64,000 nucleotides of DNA from Ananas comosus. Its lineage: Eukaryota > Streptophyta > Magnoliopsida > Poales > Bromeliaceae. This document shows, one piece after another, positions 44,659-57,000 of the stretch. Below the pieces are notes generated by a model. It did no database searches, had not been told where the DNA came from, and saw only the letters and a list, made by a program, of their open reading frames with translations. The position numbers were made by a program, and so were the translations under genes. Each line of letters starts with the position of its first letter. Position 1 is the stretch's first letter. The stretch is from NCBI RefSeq assembly GCF_001540865.1, contig NC_033627.1:5983389-6047388 (forward strand), written 5' to 3'.

Positions 44659-44880
44659 TGAGGAGAATGAAAGAGTGCTTCAGGAAGGTGGGGGGATTAG
44701 ATTGTGTTGTGATGGGTTGCTAGGAAAAGGAGGAGAGGGAAGGGAGCTGTTATGCTCTGTGGAGAGAGGTTGGGAGGGATATTAGGATATGTGGTGGGGT
44801 GGGGATTGGATAAGGTGATATGTTTCGGACCAATGGGAAGGGCTGATTTTGATACGTTCTAGTAACCACACCACACAAGC
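44659..44880 (-). promoter_or_regulatory. psaD leader and promoter, apparently TATA-less
   Basis: Read on the minus strand, upstream of the ATG is a pyrimidine-rich leader (CCTCCC and CTCTCTCC strings, about 44700-44780). Further up is CTTATCC (44808-44814), the complement of the I-box core GATAAG, then ATTGG (44830-44834), a reversed CCAAT box. No TATAAA-like string is seen at the usual distance. Light-regulated photosynthesis genes are often TATA-less with pyrimidine-rich initiators, so this fits; the start site itself is not determined. Confidence 0.5.
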
Positions 44881-45623
44881 TGCAGCTGTGGCTTTTTATT
44901 TTCAGATTTTGCAGTGGCTTTAATTTGGTATTTTGTTTCCTTACATTTATTAATTTTTAAGATCCTTCTTAGTTTAGCTTATTCTCAAAGAATGTGTTAT
45001 TTATTACGATAAGTTTATTTGGTTGCTATAACCAATTTGATTTGAAATATCTTAGTTACGACTTGTTTAATCTAGCTTACTCGCTTCTTAATGCGAGTTT
45101 CGTGATTCGCTTCTAACTTTTACAAATTTTTTTAAAAAAAATGGTACCTACAACAACGTCTTCTTAATCAGCAAGTTATAATTTTTTGAATTTTGAAAAG
45201 ATTACATATCAGTAGCTCTACAAAAAATCTGATGGATTAGCCCATAGTTGTCACTCCAAGGGATTTTAAAAAAAGAAAAAAATAATTACTCTTTACAGAA
45301 TAGATGATTTTCTCTGTCTGTATGTTGTTAACTACCTGAGATTAGTTAACATATGAGGCTAATTGGAACTTTTGATCTTCTTTACTTCAATCTAAATATT
45401 TATCTTCTTTTTGTAATTTTATTCACTTACTAGTGAAGGACTGCGCGTTGGGACGAGACGATTCCATAAAATAAATAAATAAATAAATAAAATAAATAGC
45501 AAAAAAATAGTCAATAAATTATATAAAAAAAAGTAACTAAACAATATGCAACTATTGCTGCAATAAAAATATAAAAATAAATTATAAAAAGGATTATAAA
45601 AATGAGGGTAAAAATCATATGAA
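44881..45623. other. Intergenic, AT-rich, no gene
   Basis: No conserved frames. An (AAAT)n run lies at about 45467-45498. Otherwise nothing recognisable. Confidence 0.7.
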
Positions 45624-45739
45624 TAATAAATTATATTTATAGCAGCAATAGACGTTTTTTTTTCTGAGAAAAAGTAGCTTACCTTTTTTTTCTCAGAAAA
45701 AAAAAAAACGTCTATTGCTGCTATAAATATAATTTATTT
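45624..45739. repeat. Near-perfect hairpin, arms of about 50 bp
   Basis: The left arm (45624-45673, from 'aataaattatatttatagc' through 'agcaatagacg' and a T-run to CTGAGAAAAA) is the exact reverse complement of the right arm (45683-45738), except that the T-run is 8 long on one side and 12 on the other. The loop is about 10 nt. Candidates are a small foldback transposon or a young hairpin-RNA locus. Confidence 0.85.
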
Positions 45740-47096
45740 TTGAAAACTAAAATGATATACCTTATATTTCAAGTCAGAAATTGCAACTAATTAAAGTTTG
45801 AGGATAAAAGTGTCGCATGTCTCATAGCTTAAATCATAACATATATAATAAAGTTCGAGTATTAAAGTGTCATTCATCTTATAGTTTTAAAACAAAAAGT
45901 ATAAATCCAGTCTTTCAAAATTTTATTTTTATTATCCAACTTTTCTATATATTAGATTTGAGTCGGTCAATGGTATTTTAATTTTAAAAATCTGAATGTA
46001 TCGCTTAGCTCTACATATTTAATTAGTATGTTTTATGCGATTTTCACAACTAAAATTTGTAAAATATAAAATTAACTTAAACTCCATTTTTAAATATACA
46101 ATTTATATCTAAATGCTCAATATTATAAATTAAAATTTATATTTAATACAAATAGTCTAAACTATTTAAAACTTATTTACATATTTTAAACTTTTGTAAT
46201 AAAAAATAAAAAATTAAATTGGAGCTAAAAACAATTATAAATCTTTGTTCTTTATATATGAAAGAGAGAAAAAAATCAAAGAGGGATGGAAAAAAAAAAA
46301 AAAAAANNNNNNNNNNNAAAAAAAGCTTCCACTCCCCTCCCCTGGCTAGGCCCTACCCACATCGGGCCCACCCTACGCGCCAGCTGCGCCCACGCCCCGC
46401 ACCCGTGCTCTCTCTTGCCGCGCCACCCCGCATCTCCACCTCTCGCTGCCACCTGTATTTCAATAACCTCAGCCCCTCCATGCCCACGCCCCGCCCCCGC
46501 CCACGCCTCCACCCCTCCGTGCCACCTGTATCCCAATGGAGGATACATATATTTATATAGATAATAATTTGGGGCCTTTTTCGCTGGTCAATAAAATCAA
46601 GGTAATAGTTCTATTTAGAGACTTTTGGCAAAAAATTCTGTAGAACGGCGTCGGTGGGTCCAACAAAATTACTGGAGCCCTACGCGACGAAAAATTCTAG
46701 AATGCAACGGGTATATTAGCGACGTGGCGTAACAAACTAATCAAATTAATTCTTTTAAGAATATATGTCCCATCATGATTGTAAAAAAGTATTTTTATTG
46801 TACTTTTGTTTGAAAAGAAGGAATGTGATTGGCTTGTTATTGATGATGTGGTGCAAGTGTGACAGTGTAGAATTCCTCCTACGCGACACCCCCACACCCG
46901 CTAAAATAGTTTTATCTCTCTAAATAATTAATTAATATTTTTTAGATTGTAATTAAATTTTATACTTTTAATATCCATTTTTAAATTTTATTTTTTACTT
47001 AAAAGCAAATCAGTCAAATATAATTTTTTAAAAAATTTAATCATTTTTATTCTCTTAAAAGAACAAATACCGGAAGTGAACAATTTATACCCACAC
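45740..47096. other. Intergenic, no gene; assembly gap
   Basis: AT-rich sequence. A poly-A run leads to 11 Ns (46307-46317) and resumes with A's before a GC-rich proline-coding-looking stretch (46330-46540). The frames across it run through Ns and have no domain. Confidence 0.7.
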
Positions 47097-47134
47097 TGTC
47101 CGTCACACCTCGAGCCCATAGCGGGAGCCCCTGG

Positions 47135-48619
47135 CACTACAACAAAATATGCTTTTAGTGGCAAATTAATAGCGGCGATTATGAAATGGCTGCTATTGAT
47201 TAGTATTTAATTACACTTTAGCAGCAATTTTTTAAAATTATAAATTTTTACCGACTAATATTAATGTATTAAATATGTCTATTCTAAATTCAATTAAGAA
47301 TCCAAATAAGAACCCAAACCCGATCCCACCCCAACCTAACCCGATCTCACCACACTCGATCAACCCCGCACTTCTTTCCCAATCCCCCTCGCTCATGCGA
47401 TCGGATCTCACCCCCCCTCCCCCCCTCTCTCTCTTAGGGCGTGTTTGGTTCGCTTCTTTTTCACCCTGGAATCGGAATCGGAATGGGTAAAATCCTTTAT
47501 GGGTGTTTGGTATACAGGAGTCCCATTCCTATTCCGATTCCCGAGTGGAATGGGAATCCTTCAATCACCTCGTTTTTCAATCCGGCCTAGGAGGCCGGAT
47601 TGAAAGTTGAATCCGGATGGAATAGATATTTATTCAGATTAAATTTATTTTTTCAATTTTGTTAATTAAAATATGAGTTAAAATTTAAAAATTAAATATA
47701 TAATTTTAAATTTTAAATTTTAATTTAAACTTAAATTAAAATATTTACTCACATATTTTAAATTTTTGATGTAAACTTGAGGTTTGATTATTTTACTCAC
47801 ATATTTCCATCTTACTTCTGTACTTGGTGAGCTCGACCTAAGCATTTAAGAAGCACATACATTTTCAACAAATGATGGCTACTCATTAGATGTCTTCTTG
47901 TTGTTGGAGAGCATTATTAGGTACTCTCCATGTCTCAAATTTACATCAGATTTCTTGCTAAAGAGCTAACAAATCTGCCATGTATTATTATATACAGCTT
48001 TCCTTCTTAAGAGACACTTTATGATATATTTACTAGCTAGACCAGCAATTTATGCATTTTAATTTTCACTTTCATCATCAGAAATTGAAAATAACTTAGT
48101 TAACAAGCTGTGTATTGAAGTAATGTTCCGCTTGTAGTTGCTGAACATTAAAAAATAAATATAACCATGTATTGAAATTATAATTTGAGAGGGAAGACAA
48201 TTTATTATATAAATTATTAATGCTCTTTGGTTATTACTATTTTTTAATATTTTAAATTTATTATAGTATATAGTTGTAGAACAAGTATTTTAATATTAAT
48301 TGTAATTGCCGCTATAAGCTTTATTTATCAAACATTTAGTATGTTTTTAGTGGCAATTATAATTAATTGTAGTGGCATTTATAATAGTTGCTATTATATA
48401 GTATTTAGCGGCATTTATTTGGGCTTTTATCAACCGTTGAAATAAATATCATTATAATTTTTAGCGACCCTACCAATAGTGATAATTGTTATAATTGTCA
48501 CGGAACTATTTAGCGGCAATTATATTTGTTGCGAATTTAAAAAATAATCATCACTAAAATTTAATTTTATTTGTTGCGAATTTAAAAAATAATCATCACT
48601 AAAATTTAATTTTGTAGTG
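47135..48619. mobile_element. Non-autonomous CACTA element (1485 bp), TSD TGG
   Basis: The left end is CACTACAACAAAATATGC and the right end is the complement of CACTACAAAATTAAATTT. Perfect 3-bp target repeats TGG lie at 47132-47134 and 48620-48622, the size expected for CACTA elements. The interior has 'agcggcaatt'-type subterminal motifs near both ends and no transposase. A 45-46 bp exact tandem duplication lies at the right end (48523-48614). Confidence 0.9.
47436..47610. mobile_element. Fragment of another DNA transposon inside the CACTA element
   Basis: TTAGGGCGTGTTTGGTT starts a stretch with inverted 'ggaatcggaatggg' and 'cccattcctattccgattcc' blocks. GGGCGTGTTTGG is a common end of plant MITEs, but the opposite end with matching repeats is not evident, so it is called a fragment. 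Confidence 0.5.
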
Positions 48620-50239
48620 TGGGTGCGTATACCTACCCGTCCGTCGTATGCACTAGAACATACGTCGCACCTACATAGCGTGCACAAGCAACGTATGCAA
48701 GCACAATAAGTAACAGGAATCTATAACTATAAAAATACCAAAGTCTTACGAGTAGATAAATAAATATAGCCAACAAGTACGTATAATATCCATATAACTT
48801 CAAATAAAATCATAACTACAACTCATACTGGCCTTGCCCGTTATATACATATACAAGCTGCTATACAAAATAAAATTGTTAGTTGCTAGTCCTCTAATAG
48901 TCGCAACCTTGGATAGAAGATGCGATCTATAACTCAATCCCTTACCTTGATCAGTAACTATAGCTGAGGGCTCTAAAACAAAATAACAATAATCATAATA
49001 AAGAGAAGACGTGAGAACTACCGAATAGTATTCCTCAGTGGGTACAGTTGTTGACCACGACAACCTATCCACTAGGTTTACTAGAGGAACTAACAATAAA
49101 TAAACTGAGCGAATAACAGATCATAATACTAAGTTAAAAAGAAAAATACTATCATCCCTCTAAACTAACAAATGGAAACAGTGGACTCGATGTCATGCAT
49201 CAACTATCATATCAGAAGAATAAATACAGTATAATCCAATCATACAGATCACTCATAAGTCTAGTAAAGCCTATACCTGCCTCACGCTTAGGTACCATCT
49301 TACTGGTGGGCTACCAGCGTGCAGACCACCTAGTATCTCTAAATCAAGCGCCAGCCTCCGAAGGGGCAATCGAATGCTGCGACCCACCGAGTATCATAAC
49401 ACATATCTTTATCAAGCTCACTCCACCTCATGCATGAAGGCTATAGTCAATGTGATTATAAAAAAGATCACTATATATTGTCTAGATGCCCTTGGCATGA
49501 TCACATACATTCACTGTGCAATACCGCCGCATTGTCCCATGACATTTTCACAGTTTAGCATACAGCAATATACTTCCAGTATATAAATAAAATATGATCT
49601 CAAAATAGTAGAACATCAATCATCTACAAATGCTTCCACAAATACTTACATGTTGATAAAAGTACCCATATAATAAAATCATGCATAAAGTACCCTCATA
49701 CTGCTACTACCACAAGCATATTATCAGATAACTCAAAAAATCAAGCATACGGAAAGACATAAAGGATAGTTCACCGAGTTTGGCGACATGGAGTCCACCT
49801 GGAAAACGCTCCGAGGGTGGTAGCAAAGACACGCATGACCACTATCTCTCCCTTACAGTACCAAAAACTCAACAAAAAAAAAAAATTCAAAATTCAGCTC
49901 CTAAAGTCCATACTAATCAAAACATATATACTAAAAATCCTTGAGAAATCCAAATCATCCAAAATACACATCAACAACCTACCTGAAGCACCAGTTATAA
50001 AACTATGCTCGAATCCTCTTTCTCCTCTCTCCACTAGACCTCTCTATAGCTTCGAGTGCCTCCAAGGTGCACAACACTTCAATTATAAGAAAGATGGTCA
50101 CTCCTTGCTTTTTCTCTCAGCTAAAGTCCCAAGCAACGCTAATAAGGGAAAAAGAAAGGAGGAAGGAGAAGAAAAGGGAAAAAATACTTAGGTAGCTTAG
50201 GATGTGAAAAGTAACTTGACAAAACACCTATTTTTTATT

Positions 50240-50994
50240 GGGTTATTTGCATACACGTCCCTGCAAACATAGTGAATTGCAGATATATCCCTGCAAAATG
50301 GAAACTCTATAAGTTGTCCCCGTAAAAATCACAAGTTATGCAGATATGTCCCTACTGTTAGAGTCTGTTAGAAAATTTTCGTTAAGCATGGTTAAAATAC
50401 TTAACCATGGTTAATTATAATATGAATTTACGGTTCTATCCTTCTTCCTCTTCCTCCTCTCCTCTTCCCTCTTCTTCGACGCCGGCGAGCGAGATGCGGC
50501 GGCGGCGGACCCTTTCCCTCTTCCTCTCCCTCCTCCTCTTCCCTCTTCTTCTTTCTCTCCCTCTTCCTCTTTCCTCTTCTTTGTCACCGGCGAAGGAGAA
50601 GATGCGACGGCGGCGGCGAACCCTCTCCCTCTCCCTCTTTCTCTTCCTCTTCTTCTTCCTCTTCCCTCTTCTTCTTCCTCTCTTTCTTTGTCTTCCCTCT
50701 TCTTCGTCGCCGGCGAGTCCCACCCGTGCCGTCGCTGCCGTCTGCTCCGGCGGCCTGAAGAGGAAGAGAAAGAGAAGGGGAAAAAAGAATATTTTTGGAG
50801 GGACATATTTGTGAGGGTAAAAATGTTATTTTACAAATTCGCTGTTAAAAAGTTAATAGTTCACTAACGGATGTTAACCATAGGGACATATCTGCATAAC
50901 TTAGGACTTTTGTAGGGACAACTTATGGAGTTTCCGTTTTGCAGGAATATATTTGCAATTCACTATGTTTGCAGGGACGTATATGCAAATAACC
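50240..50994. mobile_element. MULE-type element with captured GC-rich sequence, 9-bp TSD
   Basis: The ends are inverted repeats of about 190 bp: the left begins GGTTATTTGCATACACG and the right ends with the complement of GGTTATTTGCATATACG. Nine-base direct repeats TTTTTTATT lie at 50231-50239 and 50995-51003. Nine-base targets and long TIRs mark Mutator-like elements. The interior is unlike the arms: three imperfect copies (near 50480, 50586 and 50708) of a GC-rich segment with CGCCGGCGA and GCGGCGGCGG strings inside CT-rich leader-like DNA. This is the pattern of a Pack-MULE that captured a gene 5' end. No transposase is present. Confidence 0.8.
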
Positions 50995-51540
50995 TTTTTT
51001 TATTTATAGGCTGAAAAAAAAAAAAATCAAAGAAGTCCTCAAAATTTCAAATAAAAGCTCCTCAGTCTAAAAGCTACTTTTCGGGCTCCCGGAACCAACA
51101 TTTGGGAGTCCAAATCTGCCATAATATTGTTCATTCGAGCACCCCCAACTGCAATGGTGAGCCCAAAGCTATCGTGACTGCTCTCGGTTGAATTCAGGCA
51201 CCTGAAACCTGTGCCTAAATAGCTACTAAGTAACTCTTCCGAGTTAACGTGCGTAGTACCATAGTCACATCAACCTCACCAACTCTCCAAGCTGCTACGG
51301 TGATAATTGGGCGCCTGCAACCTTGCTACAGTGCAACCGGATCCTTCTACGACACATCTGGGTGCCCACAACTAGAATCCGAAACTTCAAGTCCTCATCT
51401 CACCACTTCCGAGCACCCTAGACGAGATCGAGGCATTCGAAAAGGCACCAAAAACACATGTTTAGCTGAGTTTCGATTCTTGAGTCCTTTTTCATATCCA
51501 TGTTGTGCTAAAACAACTCCAACTCAATCAAGCACTTGAC

Positions 51541-53244
51541 AAATATATTGACCACAACTTACACTGCAACATTACCTATTCGCCAAAATTCAGTACACCA
51601 CTATCTTTCATGTTCAATTCTTTTTCTGACTTCTATTCCTTAAATTTTATCTTATTTTACCTTTTTATTTTAATTTTTTTTACTTATATTTCTTTAAAAA
51701 TAAAAAAGAATTCGGGGTATCCCTAGATAGATACTCGGTGAGAGCTTAGGCCTCAAACATTTATTGGTTCTCAGCACCAAAGAATTTTTTTTAAAAAAAA
51801 ATTGCCTATTAAAGAATTTTTGTTAAAAATATCTGTTTGGATACACTAGAAAGAGATTCTATAAATTTGTTATACAATGAAAAGAAAAACAAAAAGATTA
51901 CTTTGAACTCTATATTTTGAAATATAGAGCTTATAACTTTTGTAGTCTGCAGAAGTCATTTATATACCTAACTAGTGAAGGTCTGTACTCACGCATTACG
52001 GCTGATAGATTCTGTAATAACAAATATGTTAAATATGTCTCGAATTATTATTGAATCCAAATTATTTTAAGATGTGGCTTAAAATTTTGTGGAGCAAAAT
52101 TAAGTGGACTCATGAATTGTAGTTATCCTAACCCTACTAGAAATAGATTAGAATTTTTTGAGTTCGTTTATACCAAGTTCGTACATCTATTCTAGTGATC
52201 AGCCTAGGATTGATTCTTTGAGTCCTGTTATGTTGCCTTTTGGGAATCAATTAATTAAGTTTGTGTTAGGCCTATATATATATATAGAAGGTATGCACGG
52301 AGCCACAGGGGATGAGCAATCGGTGGTCTCTACGGCATCATTAGCTAAGCATTAGATCCAGCAAAATCTGGCATCATACGGACTTGCTCCAAGAGGTGCC
52401 GTACTCGAGAAGCTGTGCATTGGGATCATAAAGACCAATCCTAGCCTTACATCGTGGTGTGTTTTTTTTTTTTTTTGTTATATTTTGGATTTGGATTTTT
52501 TGAGAGAAATATTAATTTTGTATTCCGCCTTCGACAATAACAAAGTTTTGCTCCGTCTTCGCCTTTGGACGTAGGCCAGTGGCCGAACCACGTAAACATT
52601 GTGTTCTTTATTTTTCTTCTTTATTTTTCGATTCTCTTTTGGTATTTTTATTCCTGACGAATTAGATCTTTTCGGTTTTCGTCATAACAAAATAAATAAA
52701 AAAGCTAAAGAGAAAAAGAAATAGTAAAATGTATAGAAAGAATACAAAGAAGAAGATAAAGAAAAAAAAAATTATAAGCAGAAAAAGCTGAAGAGAAAGA
52801 AGCAGTAACAACAAAAATATAAGAAGAATAAAAGAAGAGTAAAGGCAAAACCATAAGAAGAATAAATGCAAAACCATACAAAAAAATAAATTATGTTTGT
52901 TCCAGTGGTAAAAGCACAAGAAGGATAAAAGAGTAGAAGCAGTAGCAACAGTAGTAAAGTAAATAGAAGAAAAAGGAGGAACCATAAATAATAACAAAAG
53001 AAGAAGAATGAGCATACTAATAAAGCCAAAGGTGTGCTGATTTGTTGTCTTATTTGACCATCCATCTTTTGATATACCTTATTCTCTTTAGCTTGGTATT
53101 TTACTATTTATTCGGTGTACCTACTCTATTGCCGCTTGTCGTCATCGTCACAATATAAACTGAAAAATTGAATGAAATATAGGTTTACAAGTTTTTATGA
53201 ATGACAAAATTGAAAATACAAAATGGTTAAAAAAAAAAAGAATA
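51541..53244. other. Intergenic, no gene; purine-rich tract
   Basis: No domain in any frame. 52680-53020 is almost pure A/G with AAGAAG-type repeats; the Leu/Phe-rich minus frames over it reflect composition. 'tatatatatatag' lies at 52272. Confidence 0.65.
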
Positions 53245-53835
53245 ATTGCATACAACTCTCTGCAAATGTATTAAATAGCAGACAAGTCTCTACAAAACTT
53301 AAGTGATTAGATTTATCCCTCCAAAAATTCTTGTGTATGCAAATATGTCCTTCTATTATAAATTTATAGGGAACCATAAGTTAAAAAAGTTAAACACGGT
53401 TAGTAAAGAATAAAATAACCTTTTTAGGCCCAATATATATAATTTATATTATAATGTTGAGTCTCATCATCTTTCTCTCACCCTTCTCTTTGCCCATGGT
53501 GGCAGGAGGCCTACAGTAGCAACGATGTCATAGGTGAGCCTTCAATCACGGCAAAGACGAGGTATACCACGCGGTTGGAAACGAAAGCAAGGGGAGAAAG
53601 AGAAAATTACTTTCTACAGAGACAATTTTGAAAGTGCAAAATACATATTTCACGCACAACCATTAAAAAATTAACGACGGTAGATCAAATCGTAGATACA
53701 AATATTAACATATCAAAACTTGTAGAGGATATATTTGCAAACCATAAAATTTTTGGAGGGATAAATCTAATCACTTTTGCTTTGTAGGGATTTATCTGCT
53801 CTTCGACACCTTTGTAAGAAGCTATATGAAATTAA
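53245..53835. mobile_element. Second MULE-like foldback element
   Basis: Inverted end repeats share 'gtgattagatttatccctcc' followed by AAAAATT, at 53302-53328 on the left and in complement at 53750-53777 on the right. They extend outward to about 53245 and 53835 with many changes. The theme (gcaaat...tccct) resembles the ends of 50240-50994. The interior has a GC-richer piece (53500-53600). A target duplication was not clear. Confidence 0.6.
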
Positions 53836-54058
53836 TCCTAGAAAATACAATTATAATTTGCATGCTAAATACAAAAAAATGAATATGAATGACTATATTT
53901 TCTTATAAAGAGATAACTAGAGATAAAATGATTTGACACCAAATTCACCAAAAAGGTGATATCAAGTACACAATAGAATCAAAATATGGCCAAAGAAATG
54001 GCTCAGCTTATACCACATCACATAATGAAAATGGTATCATAAGCAAGTAGAAGAAGAA
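53836..54058. other. Short intergenic spacer
   Basis: AT-rich, nothing recognised. Confidence 0.6.
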
Positions 54059-57000
54059 TTGTAAGGACTAAGAATTTGGCAGCGTAGCTAAACTCTCAAT
54101 TAATGATGTTTTTGTGTGTATTTTAATTACAAAAGCACTCGTCAAGTTTCAGAAAAAAACAAGTTAGAATAATAATTTTACGCGATCTTTAGTTTTCACT
54201 TAAGTGAATAGTAACCCGAGTTTTCATAGAGTCCAATGAGTAGAAATGGCTTCTGGTGCGTATCGGACTCCGTTCATGGTGATCCAATAGCTAGTTTTCA
54301 ATGGTTCGACTATTCTAGACCCAATGGCGTTGATGGATTTTAGGTTTGACACACGAATTTTGAGAAAATTAGATATACATATATATTATATATTTGTGTG
54401 TGTGGTTTTGCTAATTTGGAGAGAGGATGGATTTCGTCGCAAATCTGCGACCAAACCAAGAGAAACAAAATTGTGGATTTGATGTCCCTGTTGTGCTGAA
54501 CCCACTCGTGTGATCTGTTCGCAAATCTGACAGACGGATCTCTTGATATCGCGCGATGATCGAGGAGGGATCATTAATGGCGAAATGAAAATTTTGCGAA
54601 GAGTCATACATTTTATGTACCATTTTGTGTGAAATCGAATATGGAGGTGTGTCCTCACGCTTTACTCGCTCTATGAGGGACTTAGTATGAAAATCTGAGT
54701 TTCGATGGACTTATACGCAATTTTACATCTTGTATATATAAAGTAATCTAGGTCTAGGGTTTGCACCACATGCAAACCCTAACCCTAGCTCCAGCTGACC
54801 CCAGCCGCCTCACCACCCTTCCCTACGCTCGTAGTGCGCACCCTGGGGCCAGCGCACGTCTCCGGCTGCTGAAAAGCCACCATCTTCCCTCTCTCTTCTC
54901 CACATTGCCTTTGTTGGCCTCCATCTCTGCCGAGTACTAGCAGGGTGCAACCTCCCTCTCCGAGCCCCCTCTGGTGACACCCCGGAGCCCCGGCGATGCT
55001 CCTCGTCGACTGCTGCCGTCCCTGTGCACCGCCGCCGCGCTGCTGCAACCCTCCGGCTTTCTGGGCAGGTTCGGGCCGAGGTTAGCTTGCGGCTCTTTTC
55101 CCGCACCATCGCCGCCCGGGGCTGCACCTTGCGACCTCCCTCTAACCTCAGGTGGCCTATCGCCGTCGCCTCGAGGTGCCCCGAGTGCCGCCCCGCAGCT
55201 ACTGCAACTTACGGCTGAGCTAAGGCAGGTGCAACCGAGCCCTGCAGCGCTGCGCCCCCAGCCGCCGACCGCCATTCCCCTCCTTCCCCTTCAATCCTAG
55301 AGGGACCCCACACCACTCCTCTGGCCACCCCAACCCTCGCCGTGGCCGGAGAAGCTCGCCGAGCCCGAGCTTCATCCTTGCGGGCTCGGGTTGCACCACC
55401 ACCGCCGTCATCGCCTCCCGCTGCCGGCCGGCGTGAGCCTCGGCCTCCCCACGTCGACTGCACCCACCTACCACCGGCGCACCCACCACCGAGATGTTGC
55501 CGGTCGTGCTCTTGCTGCTCCCTGCCCGGTATGCTTATTTAAGGTTTTTTTGTTGCTGTTCTGGGTTGTGCTTGCTTTTTCGACGAACCAAGGCTATCCC
55601 AATACCTCCAGAGGTGAGCACGGTGATCTCTGGTCAGTGTTGATCATAGTGCTCACCTCACTTAGGATCAGCGGATTTCAAATCTGTGTTTTCGGCGCAG
55701 TTTACCCCGAGCGCTCACAGTTTGTTGAATTTCGGGTCGCTCCCACGCTTCCCACAGTGAGCTGTTGTGCTCCGGATCATGATCATGGCCTCCGGCACGT
55801 TGAGACCTGTCAGGACGTGTCTCGGCTTACCTAAAAAACCCTCGGTTTGAGGTAACGAGCCACAAAACCTACTTATTTATATAAAATAATAGGATTTTAT
55901 GTAAATATAGGGACTTTTATACAATTTTTCATCTTGTGGCTACTGTGGGCAGTATGTATGTGTAAGAGCTAGCCTCTGGACTAATCGTCCAAGGTCCGAA
56001 GCCCTTCGCGAAAATCGAATATCGATTTCGGTGCGTTTTTCGACGAAATTCGCTGGCGGAACGCAATTTCGGTTCGAATTTCATCCGACAGTGTTTGATT
56101 GCCCTGGGTTTTGTCGCTGAGCCTTGTCTGCTGGTCACTATAGTCATATTGTGAGTTCGGAGATGACGGATGAGCGACAGTGGGTCCCGGTGTCGAAATT
56201 GACATTTCCGGGAACCCGGATCCCAATAATTATCCGGCGATAATTGTTTGGTTGTGTAACCTTGTGTTTACTGCCAAGACATCCAAAACAATGTGTTTTG
56301 TGGTAGCGAGTGATTACTGTAATGAGTCGGTGAGTTTCGGGATACTTAGTGGGTCCCGGCGGCGTCCCGGTGTGATTTTCGAAACTTCTGGCTAGTTACG
56401 CTGATCTGTTTTAGGAAACCGATTTCAGGGATTTGTGTGGGGTTCATAAGTTGGGTATTTTGGCTTTGTGGTTTGGATATTGACCCGGTGGATCTTCGTA
56501 GGTTCGGTTGACTTCTTGTGCACCCAGGATTCTGACGCAAATGTGACAGGTGAGTGCTTCGAGCTGGTAGTCGGTGAGATCGTTTCACTTTTTTCTCCCT
56601 TCCTCCTGCTCTTGTATATCACTACTTTAGTCTTTACATGTCAGTTGCTTTAGTTTATCATTCGTTTATCTATATCTTGCTAGTTGCATGGTGACAATTG
56701 TTGATAGAGATGTAGAGCAGGCTTGCATATATTATATATCTATGGATCTTGGATCCAGGCAATACATCAACTCCTTTGTCATGTGTTTCGATTTAGTTGA
56801 TCATGGTTCGGCATTGTACGCTCTTATATATATCTAGCTTCGGCCAAGGCACCGATTTTCTACTGGTTTTTGTATTGAGCATATCAGTATGATTTAGTCA
56901 CAGCACTGTGTATTCTAAACACCGGTTGGTTTGGCCACCGACCAGGGGGTGTACGTGTCCGGATAGATCGTAAATGGACGCATGAATCAAGTCAGTGTAT

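Larger units (their letters stand above)
47097..51540 (-). repeat. Probable LTR (family F4) with two nested transposons
   Basis: The start TGTCCGTCACACCTCGAGCCC resembles the TGTCACGCC ends of F1 and F2. After subtracting the CACTA element the LTR stem-loop context ('gtgagaacta'...'cagtggg', 49011-49043) lies about 430 nt from this end, as in the other families. Donor-like 'ccacct' and purine-rich runs follow in the expected order. The far end was not located, so the right limit is approximate. It is interrupted at 47135-48619 and 50240-50994. Confidence 0.45.

Noticed and set aside
44056..44661. 201-residue plus frame over psaD
   Set aside because: Exact antisense of the intact psaD gene.
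46219..46564. Frames spanning the 11-N gap
   Set aside because: They translate through unknown bases and a poly-A run.
50407..50814. 135-residue Ser/Leu/Arg-rich frame in the MULE
   Set aside because: Low-complexity CT-rich and GGC-repeat translation; both strands are open, so no evidence for a gene.
52662..53065. Leu/Phe-rich hydrophobic minus frames resembling membrane proteins
   Set aside because: They translate an A/G-only tract; no start context, no conserved residues.
54785..55542. Several GC-rich frames over 80 codons, both strands
   Set aside because: Inside family X; the corresponding stretch at 7640-8260 does not keep any of these frames.
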